Source of the DNA: UBA1141 sp963665155
GTDB lineage: Bacteria; Chloroflexota; Dehalococcoidia; Lucifugimonadales; UBA3495
Direction of reading: 5' to 3'
DNA length: 64,000 nt
NCBI GenBank assembly: GCA_963665155.2
Contig: OY761986.2
Span: forward strand, 1,860,001 to 1,924,000
Part shown: positions 29,746 to 38,826 of the stretch, one piece after another
Layout: each line of letters starts with the position of its first letter
Position numbering within the stretch: the stretch's first letter is position 1
Notes under the pieces: generated by a model
Databases searched by the model: none
Seen by the model: the letters and a program-made list of their open reading frames with translations, nothing else
Told to the model about the DNA's origin: nothing
Position numbers and translations under genes: made by a program

Positions 29746-30050
29746 TGGAGACCGGCGGGCAGCGTTTCACCGATGAGCACGGGAACGAGGTCCGGCTCAC
29801 CGACGAGCGGCTCCGGCACATCCTGCGAAGGCATCCTGAAATGGCCCTCCAGATGCACCGGTTCGCCGAGACCCTCGCCAGGCCCGACGCCGTAAGGCCC
29901 TCCAGGGCCAACCCTGCGGTGCAGCTCTACTACCGGCTCTATCCGGACATAAGGGGCAGGAACCGATATGTCTGCCTTGTGGTGAAGAGGGAAAGAACCT
30001 ACTCCTTCATCCTCACCGGCTATCTTGACCGGAGAATCAAAGGAGAGTGA
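29742..30050 (+). CDS. Putative nuclease toxin (PBECR/RelE-superfamily-like)
   Basis: 102 residues from GTG 29742 (or ATG 29745). The pattern VRLTDERLRHILRRHPEM, then LARPDAV, LYYRLYP and RYVCLVVKRERTYSFILTGY resembles the barnase-EndoU-ColicinE5/RelE-like nucleases of phages and mobile elements (known as PBECR). The fold and residues fit an RNase toxin, but no catalytic set is certain. The next gene overlaps its stop (GTGA) and encodes a DUF2283-HTH protein that would suit an antitoxin. Confidence 0.55.
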   Translation: MMETGGQRFTDEHGNEVRLTDERLRHILRRHPEMALQMHRFAETLARPDAVRPSRANPAVQLYYRLYPDIRGRNRYVCLVVKRERTYSFILTGYLDRRIKGE

Positions 30051-30478
30051 GCATGACGGGCAGAAAGGTGTTTGTCTCGTACGACCACGAAGGAGACATG
30101 CTTGAGGTGCTGTGGGCATTCAGGGAGGGGTACTTCACCCCCACCGACGACGAGCGCATTCTCAAGCGCTTGGACGACGACGGCAAGGTCATCGGGTTCC
30201 TCATCCACGAGATGAGCACACTCAAGGGGCCGAGCCCCGTCGAGTTTGAGCTGGCATCCGAGGTCTCCGCCGATGATGTCGCCAATGTCACGGTGCGAGA
30301 GGCGGCTGTCCGGTTGGGCGTGTCGGAGCGTAGGGTGCGCAAGCTGGCCAGGGACGGAAGGGTTCGCGGTGCCGTGAAGGCCGGCGCCGAATGGCTCATT
30401 CCCACGCCGGTCGAGGTGATACCCGGGAGGCGTGGCCCCGTTGGGGTCGCAGGGCATGCTCAAGAGGCAGGGAGCTAG
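30047..30478 (+). CDS. DUF2283-HTH protein, putative antitoxin
   Basis: 143 residues; starts are GTG 30047 or ATG 30053. The N-terminal 70 residues match the DUF2283 pattern (VSYDHEGDMLEVLW, then GFLIHEMSTLKGP). The C-terminal part is an excisionase-type helix-turn-helix (VTVREAAVRLGVSERRVRKL). Domain order and the overlap with the nuclease-like gene suggest a toxin-neutralising, self-repressing antitoxin. Another DUF2283 protein pairs with a ParE/RelE toxin at 46001. Confidence 0.6.
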   Translation: MSMTGRKVFVSYDHEGDMLEVLWAFREGYFTPTDDERILKRLDDDGKVIGFLIHEMSTLKGPSPVEFELASEVSADDVANVTVREAAVRLGVSERRVRKLARDGRVRGAVKAGAEWLIPTPVEVIPGRRGPVGVAGHAQEAGS

Positions 30479-30533
30479 GGGCCGGAGCGCCGATTCAACG
30501 TGCCGAAGAAACCGAAACGGGGAGGATACGAGC

Positions 30534-33094
30534 TTGACGACTGACCCAAGCACCCATTGGAACCACCCGGGCGCCAGATGGTGGAAGTTCGACTTCCATA
30601 CTCACACCCCAGCGTCCATGGACTATGGCAAGGGAGAAAACCAGTCCTCCCTGAAGCAACTCGCACTGTCAGAGTGGTTGCTCGGCTTCATGCGAGCGGA
30701 GGTTGACTGCCTGGCAGTCACGGATCACAACACCGGTGAATCGTTTGACCGCCTCAGGAAAGAACTGGACGACCTCGAGTCGACCCAGCATCCCGAGTTC
30801 CGGCCGCTTCATCTGTTCCCCGGAGTAGAGCTGTCCGTCAATGGGGGTTTCCACCTTCTCGCGATCTTCGACGTTGACGGGAGCAACGGAAGCTGGCCTG
30901 GGCCGAAGTTCTCGGGTCCGATTCGCATCACACCGATGGCCAGTCAGAGGAGCATTATCCAGGTTCCCACTACACCTGGGTGAAGATGGCAAAGCCATCT
31001 CTTGAGGGACTGCGCTTGGCGTTGCTTGACGGTGGAGGCTTCTCCATCCGGCGAAGCGACGCGTCGGAAGCCTTCGATCCATTCACATTGCCAAGTCACC
31101 GCATCGAATCCATAGAGATTGGCGAGGCCCGCTACATGGGGCGAGGGCAACTACCTGCGAGGCTGGACTTCAACCCCTGGTTGAACGCCCTGATCGGAGG
31201 AAGGGGGACAGGCAAGTCAACTGTCCTTCATGCACTTAGGCTCGCGGCACGGCGCCACTCGGACTTCGAGGCGTTACCCACCTACAGCGAATCCAGGGAA
31301 ACGTTCAAACGGTTCAATCAGGTGCCATCCGACCACACCAAGGACGGCGGTCTGACAGACTCTACGAACATCCAATGGACGCTGACGCGTGACGGCGTGA
31401 AGCATCGCGTGAATTGGGCAAAGGACGGCACGGCGACGTCTGTTGAGGATGAGTCCAAGCCCGGCCAGTGGCAACCTTCAAGCGTGCAGGACGTTACGTC
31501 GGACCGGTTTCCCCTTCAGCTGTTCAGCCAGGGACAGATCGCCGAACTGGCCGGAGACGACCCGACAGCACTGTTGAGAGAGATCGACCGGGCCGCCGGA
31601 GTCGTAGAGCTGCGAGGCAAGCTCAATGTGGCCATCGCAGCATTTGAATCCTGCAGGGCGCGGATTCGCGAGCTCGAAAGTAAGCTGAGCGGACTTGAGG
31701 GCCCAACCGCGATTGCACTCCAGGACGTGGATCGTAAGCTCGCCCGCTTCGAAGAGTCAGGGCACACGGCCATCTTGACGAGTTATCGTGGCCGCCAGCG
31801 GCAGAGCCAAGAGATAGACCGCCAATTCGAGGCAGTCGTGGAAGCCGCGCAACAGATCGAAGCCACGGCAGAGAGCCTCAAACTTGATGACCTGCCGGAT
31901 GGTCTGTTCGACGAAACGTCGCAAGAGGACCGGCAAGTCGTCGAATTAGCAGCCGTACTGAAGGCAGCTGTGGAGACAGCGCGCCAACAGTCGCGACAAG
32001 TTGCACAAACCCTTCGGGGAGTCGCCGAGTCTCAGCGCGAAACGCTGAGTAATAGCAGGTGGGCGGCCCTGGTAGAGGGGGCTGCTGAGGCTTATCGCGA
32101 CCTGGTCAAGAGCCTCGAAGCAGAGGGCGTCACGGATCCGAACGAGTACGGCTCCTTGGTACAGGACAAACAGCGACTCGAAAACGAGATGGCGAAAATC
32201 CAGTCGGACAAGGATGAGCGAGATAAGCTCGTGGAAGAGTCTCAACGGCGCTTGCAAGAAGCCGAGGAGGCGCGCCGCGCCATGACCCGTGCGCGTCGTG
32301 ACTTTCTGACCAACGCACTGTCACAGAACAACTTCGTGCGGATAGAGGTTCAGCCCTATGGAGACGATCTACTCATCATCGAGCGATCCTTCCGTCGGGC
32401 GTTGGACGTCCTCGATGACAGGTTTGCCGACGACATACTCATCGGAGGCGGCCAATCGCCCTCCAAAGGCATCGTGGCTGACCTGCTCAAAGGACTGCCG
32501 GACGATCCCGATGCGCGAATCGCAGAGGTTGATGCCCGTATGGCAAAGCTAAAGCAGCGACTCAAATCGGCGCGCGCCGCGCAGGGCGACTTTGGCGGGC
32601 ACCTAAACAACTATCTTGAACGGGAGTTTGGCCGTCGACCAGCGCTACTCGACGACCTCCTGACCTGGTTCCCGGAGGATGGGCTTGCCGTCAGCTACAG
32701 CCGGACAGGGGATGGCAAGGACTTTCAACCCATTTCACAGGCGTCAGCCGGCCAGCGATCCGCGGCAATGCTGGCTTTCCTGCTTGCGCATGGAGAGGAG
32801 CCCCTGGTCCTTGATCAGCCGGAGGACGACCTGGACAACCATCTGATCTACGACCTGGTCGTACGCCAGATTAGAGAGAATAAGTTCAGACGCCAGATCA
32901 TCGTGGTGACCCATAACCCCAACATCGTCGTGAACGGCGATGCGGAAATGGTCCATGCACTGGCCTTCGATGGAGGGCAGTGTGTCGTCAAACAGTCTGG
33001 CTCCCTGCAGGAAGGGGCCATTCGAGATGAGGTCTGTCAAGTGATGGAGGGCGGCCGGGAGGCGTTTAGGAGCCGATACAGGCGGCTCGGCTAG
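30534..33094 (+). pseudogene. TrlF-family PHP-ATPase with internal out-of-frame deletion
   Basis: TTG 30534 follows GGAGG and gives a PHP domain (WWKFDFHTHTPAS, CLAVTDHNTG, FPGVELSVNGGFHLLAIFD). Near 30890 the frame breaks; the expected distal PHP motif (WAEVLGSDSHH, then YPGSHYTWVKMAKPSLEG) lies in another frame, so roughly 100 codons appear lost. The SMC/Rad50-like ATPase follows in the long frame: Walker A ALIGGRGTGKSTVL, a coiled coil, ISQASAGQRSAAMLAFL signature and PLVLDQPEDDLDNHLIYDLV. Intact members link a phosphoesterase to an ATPase and are carried on mobile elements, with a suspected defence role. The ATPase half from 30980 could be translated alone. Confidence 0.8.
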
Positions 33095-33175
33095 GGTCCG
33101 ACGCATGGTTGACAACTTCGACATCCACTCCTACCCATCCCGGGCCCATGCAAACGGTTTGGCGTCGCTGCTGGC

Positions 33176-33205
33176 TTGACATCTGCACGCCACCTCGTTC
33201 ATGAT
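33176..33205 (+). promoter_or_regulatory. Promoter of the RHH-recombinase operon
   Basis: TTGACA at 33176-33181 and CATGAT at 33200-33205, 18-bp spacing. It lies just ahead of the operator and the RHH gene. Confidence 0.55.
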
Positions 33206-33209
33206 AAGA

Positions 33210-33226
33210 GTATGACTATGTCATAC
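33210..33226. promoter_or_regulatory. Operator-like palindrome
   Basis: GTATGAC TAT GTCATAC, perfect 7-bp arms, five bases after the -10 and 20 bases before the start of the ribbon-helix-helix gene. Position and symmetry suit autoregulation by that protein. Confidence 0.65.
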
Positions 33227-33246
33227 ACAGGGAGGTAAGAAGGAGA

Positions 33247-33444
33247 ATGCCAACGTCCCGAAAGGCCATCACCTTCTCCATGCCCCCGGAGCTAGCGGAG
33301 CAGGTGCAACAAGTGTTGAAGGAGGAGGGCCGGACCATGAGCGAGTTCCTCCGAGAGGCCATCCGCCTATACATGGAGGAGCGGGAGTGGCAGCGGCGAG
33401 AACGCCGCCAACGGGCCGAGGCCCGCCGGAACGACCAGGAATGA
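33247..33444 (+). CDS. CopG/Arc-type ribbon-helix-helix DNA-binding protein
   Basis: 65 residues. The strand AITFSMPPELAEQV and the helices GRTMSEFLREAIRLYMEERE form a standard RHH fold. The C-terminal part is strongly basic and Arg-rich. The ATG follows GGAGGTAAGAAGGAGA. The gene lies directly upstream of a serine recombinase and downstream of a promoter with a palindromic operator, so it probably controls integrase expression and may serve as an accessory factor. No toxin partner is adjacent. Confidence 0.85.
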   Translation: MPTSRKAITFSMPPELAEQVQQVLKEEGRTMSEFLREAIRLYMEEREWQRRERRQRAEARRNDQE

Positions 33445-33461
33445 GCAAGGAGGACGCACCT

Positions 33462-35066
33462 ATGAACCAGAACACCGACTACACGCCCGTGGCCCTCTAC
33501 GCCAGAGTCTCCAGTGACCGCCAGGACGTGGACCTGTCCATCGCCGCCCAGCTGCGGGCGCTCAGGGACTACGCACAGAAGAACGGCTACATCGTCTTCC
33601 GCGAGTACGTGGATGAGGCCGAGAGCGGTCGCATCGCCGACCGCCCGGAGTTCCGCAAGATGATCGACGCGGCCTCCAAGCCCAGTGCCCCATTCCGGGA
33701 GATTCTGGTCTGGAAGTTCTCCCGCTTCACCCGTAAGCGCGAGCACGCCGTCGCTTTCAAGTCCATGCTCAGGCGCAAGGGCGTTCGAGTCGTCTCCATC
33801 ACCGAGCACGCCGACGACACCCCCACCGGCAAGCTGATGGAGGCCATCATCGAGAGCGTGGACGAATTCTACAGCGAGAACTTGGCCCAGGAGGTCACGA
33901 GAGGGATGCGGGAGTCCGCCTCTCGCGGCTTCTGGGTCACCAGCTACGCCCCCTTCGGCTACAACCGGGTGATGGTGCAGGACGGGCCTAAGAAGCGCCC
34001 GACCTTGGAGCCCGACCCGGATGCCTCTCGCGTGGTCAAGCGCATCTTTGACCTTGCCGAGGCCGGCAACGGAATGACGGACATCACCAGGACCCTCAAC
34101 GACGAGGGCATCCTGAGCCCCAAGGGAAAGCTCTGGGGAAAGACCAGCGTCCATACCATCCTCATCAACGAGTCCTACACGGGGACCCTAGTCTGGGGAG
34201 TGAACGCAAAGGACAACGCCGAGCCAGTGCGGGTGGAGAAGGCGTTCCCCGCCATCGTCACCAAGGCCCAGTTCAGCCGCGTCAAAAAGCTGATGCACTC
34301 TCGCGCACCCAAGATGTCCCATCCCCGTAGGGTCGGGAGCACCTATCTCCTCAGCGGACTGGTCAAGTGCAAGACGTGCAACAGGGCGCTCAGCGGCCAG
34401 GACGCCAAGAGCGGCCAGTTTGCCTACTACGTCTGCCAGTCAATCATGAAGCGCGGCAAGGATGCCTGCGACACTCCCAGGCTCAACGCCCGCCGCTTCG
34501 AGGAGCTCGTCGTCAACAAGATTCGCTCCAACATCCTCACCGAGGGGAGCATCACCGAATTGGTGAAGGTGGTGGACGAGGAGATGGACGGCATAGCCCA
34601 AGACCAGCGCAAGAGGCTTCGGATCATTGAGGATGAGCTTGAGGACGTGAAGCGGCGGTTGGGTCGCATCTGGAACGTCATCGAGACGAGTGACCTTGAT
34701 ATGGCCGACGCCTCAGACAGGATCAAAGAGCACCGGGAGCGGAAGGAGCGTCTTGAGGATGCGGCGGCGAATGCGAGAGCGATCCTCTCCGAGCGTAGGG
34801 CGCACCTGGACGACGTGAAGACTATCTCCGCCTACGCCAAGGACATGAGGGACTTCCTGAACGAGAGCGAATTGACCGAGCGCAGGGCCTTCATCGAGTC
34901 GTTCGTCAAGGAGATCATCGTCATGCCCGGCGACGCCCTAATGCGATACACCGTGCCTATGCCAGACGACAGCCTTATACCCGGCAGGGCCACCGAAAAG
35001 GTGGCCCTGAACGGCTCGGTTCTGTCTACCGTACATGATGGTGGGCCGGACTTGCCGTCTTCCTAA
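33462..35066 (+). CDS. Large serine recombinase (integrase)
   Basis: About 534 residues. I chose ATG 33462 because AAGGAGG lies nine bases upstream; ATG 33441 overlaps the RHH stop and is possible. The resolvase domain has the catalytic Ser in VALYARVSSDRQDVDL and the LVWKFSRFTRKREHAV and FYSENLAQEVTRGMRE motifs. The recombinase domain begins at PFGYNR. The zinc ribbon is CKTCNRAL then YYVCQS, followed by a coiled coil. The 3' end of the gene runs through an attachment-like 30-mer (35017-35046), so the last residues (VLSTVHDGGPDLPSS) depend on the insertion site. It is the probable integrase of the conjugative element to its left. Confidence 0.93.
   Translation: MNQNTDYTPVALYARVSSDRQDVDLSIAAQLRALRDYAQKNGYIVFREYVDEAESGRIADRPEFRKMIDAASKPSAPFREILVWKFSRFTRKREHAVAFKSMLRRKGVRVVSITEHADDTPTGKLMEAIIESVDEFYSENLAQEVTRGMRESASRGFWVTSYAPFGYNRVMVQDGPKKRPTLEPDPDASRVVKRIFDLAEAGNGMTDITRTLNDEGILSPKGKLWGKTSVHTILINESYTGTLVWGVNAKDNAEPVRVEKAFPAIVTKAQFSRVKKLMHSRAPKMSHPRRVGSTYLLSGLVKCKTCNRALSGQDAKSGQFAYYVCQSIMKRGKDACDTPRLNARRFEELVVNKIRSNILTEGSITELVKVVDEEMDGIAQDQRKRLRIIEDELEDVKRRLGRIWNVIETSDLDMADASDRIKEHRERKERLEDAAANARAILSERRAHLDDVKTISAYAKDMRDFLNESELTERRAFIESFVKEIIVMPGDALMRYTVPMPDDSLIPGRATEKVALNGSVLSTVHDGGPDLPSS
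34985..35009. repeat. Perfect hairpin beside the attachment-like site
   Basis: 10-bp stem CAGGGCCACC / GGTGGCCCTG with a GAAAA loop, within the recombinase coding sequence and eight bases from the attachment-like 30-mer. There is no T-tract. It may structure the DNA or mRNA end. Confidence 0.6.
35017..35046 (+). repeat. Attachment-like 30-mer at the recombinase 3' end
   Basis: Contains CGGTTCTGTCTACCGTACA then TGATGGTGGGC; 27 of 30 bases match the inverse of 38893-38922, which covers the 3' end of the tRNA-like gene. The three differences are contiguous (TGA versus CGT). Confidence 0.7.
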
Positions 35067-35281
35067 TAGTACTGGTGATCAACATTTCGATGTGGGTCAT
35101 ATCCCTCAAGAATCTGAAAAGGGGATATCACAAAGCCCAGCATGATCCGGAAGACAAGAAGCAAGATGTCCTTCTGGACCGAAGATACATAATTCCACTG
35201 GTGTTCGCATTTGGATGGTTGGTGGGCGACTGGGTGCTACCAGGTGTGGCTCTTCTGTTGCAAGAAAGGGTGTCAAGTTAG
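35039..35281 (+). pseudogene. C-terminal fragment of a membrane protein
   Basis: The frame runs in from the attachment-like site without its own start: WWAGLAVFLIVLVINISMW (membrane helix), a charged loop (KNLKRGYHKAQHDPEDKKQD), a second helix (YIIPLVFAFGWLVGDWVLP), and stop. A later ATG at 35075 would lose the first helix. It looks like the 3' part of a gene cut when the element inserted; its 5' part is not in this window near the other border. Confidence 0.5.
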
Positions 35282-35456
35282 TTGGCACCGTGCGCATCGG
35301 TTAGCAACTAGCAAAAGCGAAACACACTTTGAGTCCCCAGAAATCAGGAGTCGGATGGAGGATTGTTACTAACTTGACCGGCACCGTGAAGGTCGTCGCA
35401 ATCTCCAGGACAATCGCTACGTTTACCCAGTTCATCGCTGCTGATAGAATAGCGGT

Positions 35457-36167
35457 ATGTTCCGCAGGGTCATACCGATCACCGATGGAGTGTTCCAGGT
35501 CAAAGCTATCGGCGCACGCGTGACCGTGCTGACCGAGGGCGGCAAGGTGCTCCTCGTCGATGCGGGGCTCCGTGGAAGCGGGAGCACGATAACGCGGGGG
35601 CTGAGGGCTGCCGGGCTGTCGCCCGACCGTATCGGGCGAGTTGTCGTCACCCACGCTCATCCGGACCACTCGGGCGGCCTTGGGGAACTGACCGAGGGAA
35701 GGAAGATTGCCGTCGCCGCTCACCCGCTGGAGGCGGACATCATCGATGGCACGGTGGCGGCCCCGAACCCGCTGCAGTGCAGAATGCTAGCGTGGATGGC
35801 TCGCCCCGCCCTCACCAAGCTCATGGGGAACCCCGTGCACGTCGACGACCGCATCGAGGACGGCGACGTGCTTCCGTTCGGCACCGAGGTCCGGGTCGTA
35901 CACCTCCCCGGACATACGCCAGGAAGCGTCGGCCTCCACTTACCAGAGAAGCGCGCGGTTATCGTCGGGGACGCACTGCAGTACAAGCTCGGTTGGCGGC
36001 TATACCCACCAGCCCCAGGAGTCACCCAGCAGCCAAGAGAGGCGATGCGGTCGCTGGAGAAGCTCCTCGACCTGGAGTTCGACATCATCTGCTTCAGCCA
36101 CTTCCCGCCCATGCGGAGGGAGCCCCGCAAAGCGCTTGGAAGGCTTATCCAGCGGCACGCCGCCTGA
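35457..36167 (+). CDS. MBL-fold metallo-hydrolase
   Basis: 236 residues. The dizinc signature is THAHPDHSGG (about residue 65). Further metal ligands are His in VHLPGHTPGSVGLH and Asp in AVIVGDALQYK, and a C-terminal His lies in ICFSHFPP. It resembles the glyoxalase II/quorum-quenching lactonase branch of hydrolases; the substrate cannot be told. It lies 105 bases upstream of the ligase-acyltransferase gene on the same strand and could be co-transcribed. No signal peptide. Confidence 0.9.
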   Translation: MFRRVIPITDGVFQVKAIGARVTVLTEGGKVLLVDAGLRGSGSTITRGLRAAGLSPDRIGRVVVTHAHPDHSGGLGELTEGRKIAVAAHPLEADIIDGTVAAPNPLQCRMLAWMARPALTKLMGNPVHVDDRIEDGDVLPFGTEVRVVHLPGHTPGSVGLHLPEKRAVIVGDALQYKLGWRLYPPAPGVTQQPREAMRSLEKLLDLEFDIICFSHFPPMRREPRKALGRLIQRHAA

Positions 36168-36272
36168 CCAGCGTGGCCTGCAATGGCTCTCGGAACTGAC
36201 CTGTTGGAACGCTACTTTCGCACCTGTACGGACGACCTCAGCCCGCTATACTGTGCGGCTAGGGGGTAGCTA

Positions 36273-38774
36273 ATGGACAACGCTCGTACCGCCGTCGGAG
36301 AGACCATCGTCGACTTTCTCAGAGGAGTCGCCGAGAAGCATGCGCCTCGCGACGCGCTCCTGTTCAAACCGGGGTTCCGGTACCTGCGCTGGAGCTACTC
36401 GCGGCTGTGGGACGAGTCCGGCCAGGTAGCGACCCTCCTCCAACGACGGGGGCTCACGAAGGGAGATCAGGTCATCCTGTGGGGCCCCAACTCTCCGCAC
36501 TGGGTCCTCTTCTTCTTCGGCTGTCTGCGAGCAGGAGTCATCGTCGTCCCACTCGACCTGCGCAGCGCGCCCGACTACGTCGCGAGAGTCGTGTCCAGGA
36601 CGGAGCCGAAGCTAGCCTTCACATCGCGGTTTACGCCGAAGGGCGAGGTGGATCTGGGCGTTCCGGAGCTGGCGTTCGAGGAGTTGGAAGCCGCCATCGC
36701 TGGACTGCCCCAGCCGGAGGACGTGAACATCGCACCGAGCGACCTTGCGGAGATCATGTTCACGTCCGGCACGACCGGCGAGCCGAAGGGCGTGATGCTG
36801 ACGCATCGCAACCTGACCGCGAATATCGAGGGGATAATCCAGTGCATCTCCTGCAAGCCATCGAGCAGACTGCTGTCCATCCTTCCGCTGAGCCATATGT
36901 ACGAGCAGATGGGCGGGCTGTTCGTCACGCTGTACTACGGCGCGAGCACAACGTACCCAACCAGCCGCCAGCCGACCGTCCTGGCGCGGACGATGCGCGA
37001 GCGCAAGGTCACCAGCCTGCTCCTCGTCCCTCAGGGGTTGGAGTTGCTGATGAACGGCATCGAGCGGGAGGTGGCCCACCAGGGCAAGGAGGTGCTGTGG
37101 GGCAAGCTCCTCAACCTGGCCGAGCGTGTGCCGTTCCGTTTGCGGCGCTACCTGTTCCGGCGGGTGCACAAGCAGTTCGGGGGCAAGCTCGATTTCATCG
37201 TGTCGGGGGGCGCGGCGCTGGACCGGGACCTCGGACGCAAGTGGGAGCTGCTCGGCGTCAAGATCGTGCAGGGCTACGGGGCCACTGAGGCGTCGCCCGT
37301 CATCAGCAACCACACGATCGAGGAACGTCGCCACGACTCCACCGGCCGTCCTCTGCCGAACGTAGAGGTCAAGATCAGCGAGGTGGGTGAGATCCTCGTG
37401 CGTGGGGAGAACGTCACCCCGGGCTACTGGCGCGCGCCGGAAGAGACCGCCAAGGCGTTCGACGGCGACTGGTACAAGACGGGAGACCTGGGGTACTTCG
37501 ACGACGAAGGGTTCTTGCACATCCAGGGCCGCGTGAAGGACATGATTGTGCTCCCGAGCGGCCAGAACGTCTTTCCCGAGGACATCCAAGCGGTGCTGAC
37601 GAAGCACCCGGGCGTGAAGGACGCGGCCGTGGTTGGACTCGCCAAGGGGTCGTCGGTCGAGGTGCATGCAGCCGTCATCCTGGACGACCCCGGTGCAGCC
37701 CAGGAGGCTGTGGCATGGACGAATGGTCAGTTAGCTGAGCATCAGCGGATCAGGGGCTTCACCGTTTGGCCGGAGGAAGACTTCCCCCGCACGCACACAC
37801 TCAAAGTAAAGAAGCAGGTTGTGCTCGACACGATTCTCGGCAAACTGCAGCAGGGCGCTCCAGATGCAACACCGTCGTCCGGCGGCAGCCCGCCGAGTGG
37901 AGCGAGGGGCCTGCGCCACATCATCAGCGAGATAAGCAAGCGAAACCTTGGGGAGATCGTAGACGGTGCGGCCCTTGGTAACGACCTCGACCTCGACTCG
38001 CTCGGCCGGGTCGAGCTGCTGTCGGCGATTGAGGCGGAGTTAGGCCTGTACATGGACGAAGGCCAGGTTAGCCCGGAGACGACGGTACGGGAGCTCGCTG
38101 ACCTCGTAGAGGAGGGGTCGAAGAACCCTCCGATGATGAGCTTCCCGAGCTGGGGCATGCAGTGGTGGTGCCGCATGACGCGCGGTTTCCTGCAACGCGC
38201 CATCCTCTTCCCGCTCATCGCCCTTCCCTACGGCCTGAAGGTGGTAGGCCGCGAGCATCTGCAGGGCATCACCAGCCCGGTGCTCTTCGCGTCGAACCAC
38301 AATCTCGGCCTGGACAATCCGCTCATCCTCAAGACTGTTCCGCTGAAGTGGCGTCGTCGGATGGCCGTAGCGGGGGCCGCGGAGCTGTGGAGAAACCCGG
38401 TCTGGTGGCTCATGAACCCGCTGTTGGGCAACGGCTTCCCGCTCGCGAGGGAAGGCTCCGTCAGGCCGAGCCTCGAAAACATGGGCAAGATCATGGACAA
38501 CGGGTGGTCGGTGCTCATCTACCCGGAAGGCGAGCTCACCATCGGCGGGCCGATCAAGTCGTTCATGAACGGCACGGGCCTCGTCGCCGTCGAAGGACGC
38601 ATCCCGGTTGTTCCGGTCCGCTTGCACATCCACAAGCTGGGATTTCCGGTGCGGTTCCCGCTCTTCCGGCGAGGGAGCATCGAGGTCCGCTTCGGCGAGC
38701 CGCTGAGCTTCGCGCCGGGCACGGACTACCAAGAGGCAACAGCGGCCATCGAGAACGCGGTGAGGTCACTCTGA
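36273..38774 (+). CDS. Acyl-CoA/ACP ligase-ACP-acyltransferase fusion
   Basis: 833 residues with three modules. Residues 1-545 are an adenylating ANL enzyme: P-loop IMFTSGTTGEPKGVMLTHRN, QGYGATEASPV, DWYKTGDLGYFD and hinge GRVKDMIVLPSGQNVFPED. Residues about 560-630 are an acyl carrier domain with the phosphopantetheine Ser in DLDLDSLGRVEL. Residues 650-833 are a PlsC-type acyltransferase (SNHNLGLDNP for the HX4D motif; LIYPEGELTIGG). It probably activates a fatty acid, loads it on the built-in carrier and transfers it to a lysophospholipid or similar acceptor, like Aas but with its own carrier. ATG 36273 has a moderate upstream purine stretch (GGGGG). Confidence 0.9.
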   Translation: MDNARTAVGETIVDFLRGVAEKHAPRDALLFKPGFRYLRWSYSRLWDESGQVATLLQRRGLTKGDQVILWGPNSPHWVLFFFGCLRAGVIVVPLDLRSAPDYVARVVSRTEPKLAFTSRFTPKGEVDLGVPELAFEELEAAIAGLPQPEDVNIAPSDLAEIMFTSGTTGEPKGVMLTHRNLTANIEGIIQCISCKPSSRLLSILPLSHMYEQMGGLFVTLYYGASTTYPTSRQPTVLARTMRERKVTSLLLVPQGLELLMNGIEREVAHQGKEVLWGKLLNLAERVPFRLRRYLFRRVHKQFGGKLDFIVSGGAALDRDLGRKWELLGVKIVQGYGATEASPVISNHTIEERRHDSTGRPLPNVEVKISEVGEILVRGENVTPGYWRAPEETAKAFDGDWYKTGDLGYFDDEGFLHIQGRVKDMIVLPSGQNVFPEDIQAVLTKHPGVKDAAVVGLAKGSSVEVHAAVILDDPGAAQEAVAWTNGQLAEHQRIRGFTVWPEEDFPRTHTLKVKKQVVLDTILGKLQQGAPDATPSSGGSPPSGARGLRHIISEISKRNLGEIVDGAALGNDLDLDSLGRVELLSAIEAELGLYMDEGQVSPETTVRELADLVEEGSKNPPMMSFPSWGMQWWCRMTRGFLQRAILFPLIALPYGLKVVGREHLQGITSPVLFASNHNLGLDNPLILKTVPLKWRRRMAVAGAAELWRNPVWWLMNPLLGNGFPLAREGSVRPSLENMGKIMDNGWSVLIYPEGELTIGGPIKSFMNGTGLVAVEGRIPVVPVRLHIHKLGFPVRFPLFRRGSIEVRFGEPLSFAPGTDYQEATAAIENAVRSL

Positions 38775-38826
38775 CAAGGTGGGGGTGTGCGCCGATCCTG
38801 TCTCGGATGGGACGCACTGGGGGGCA

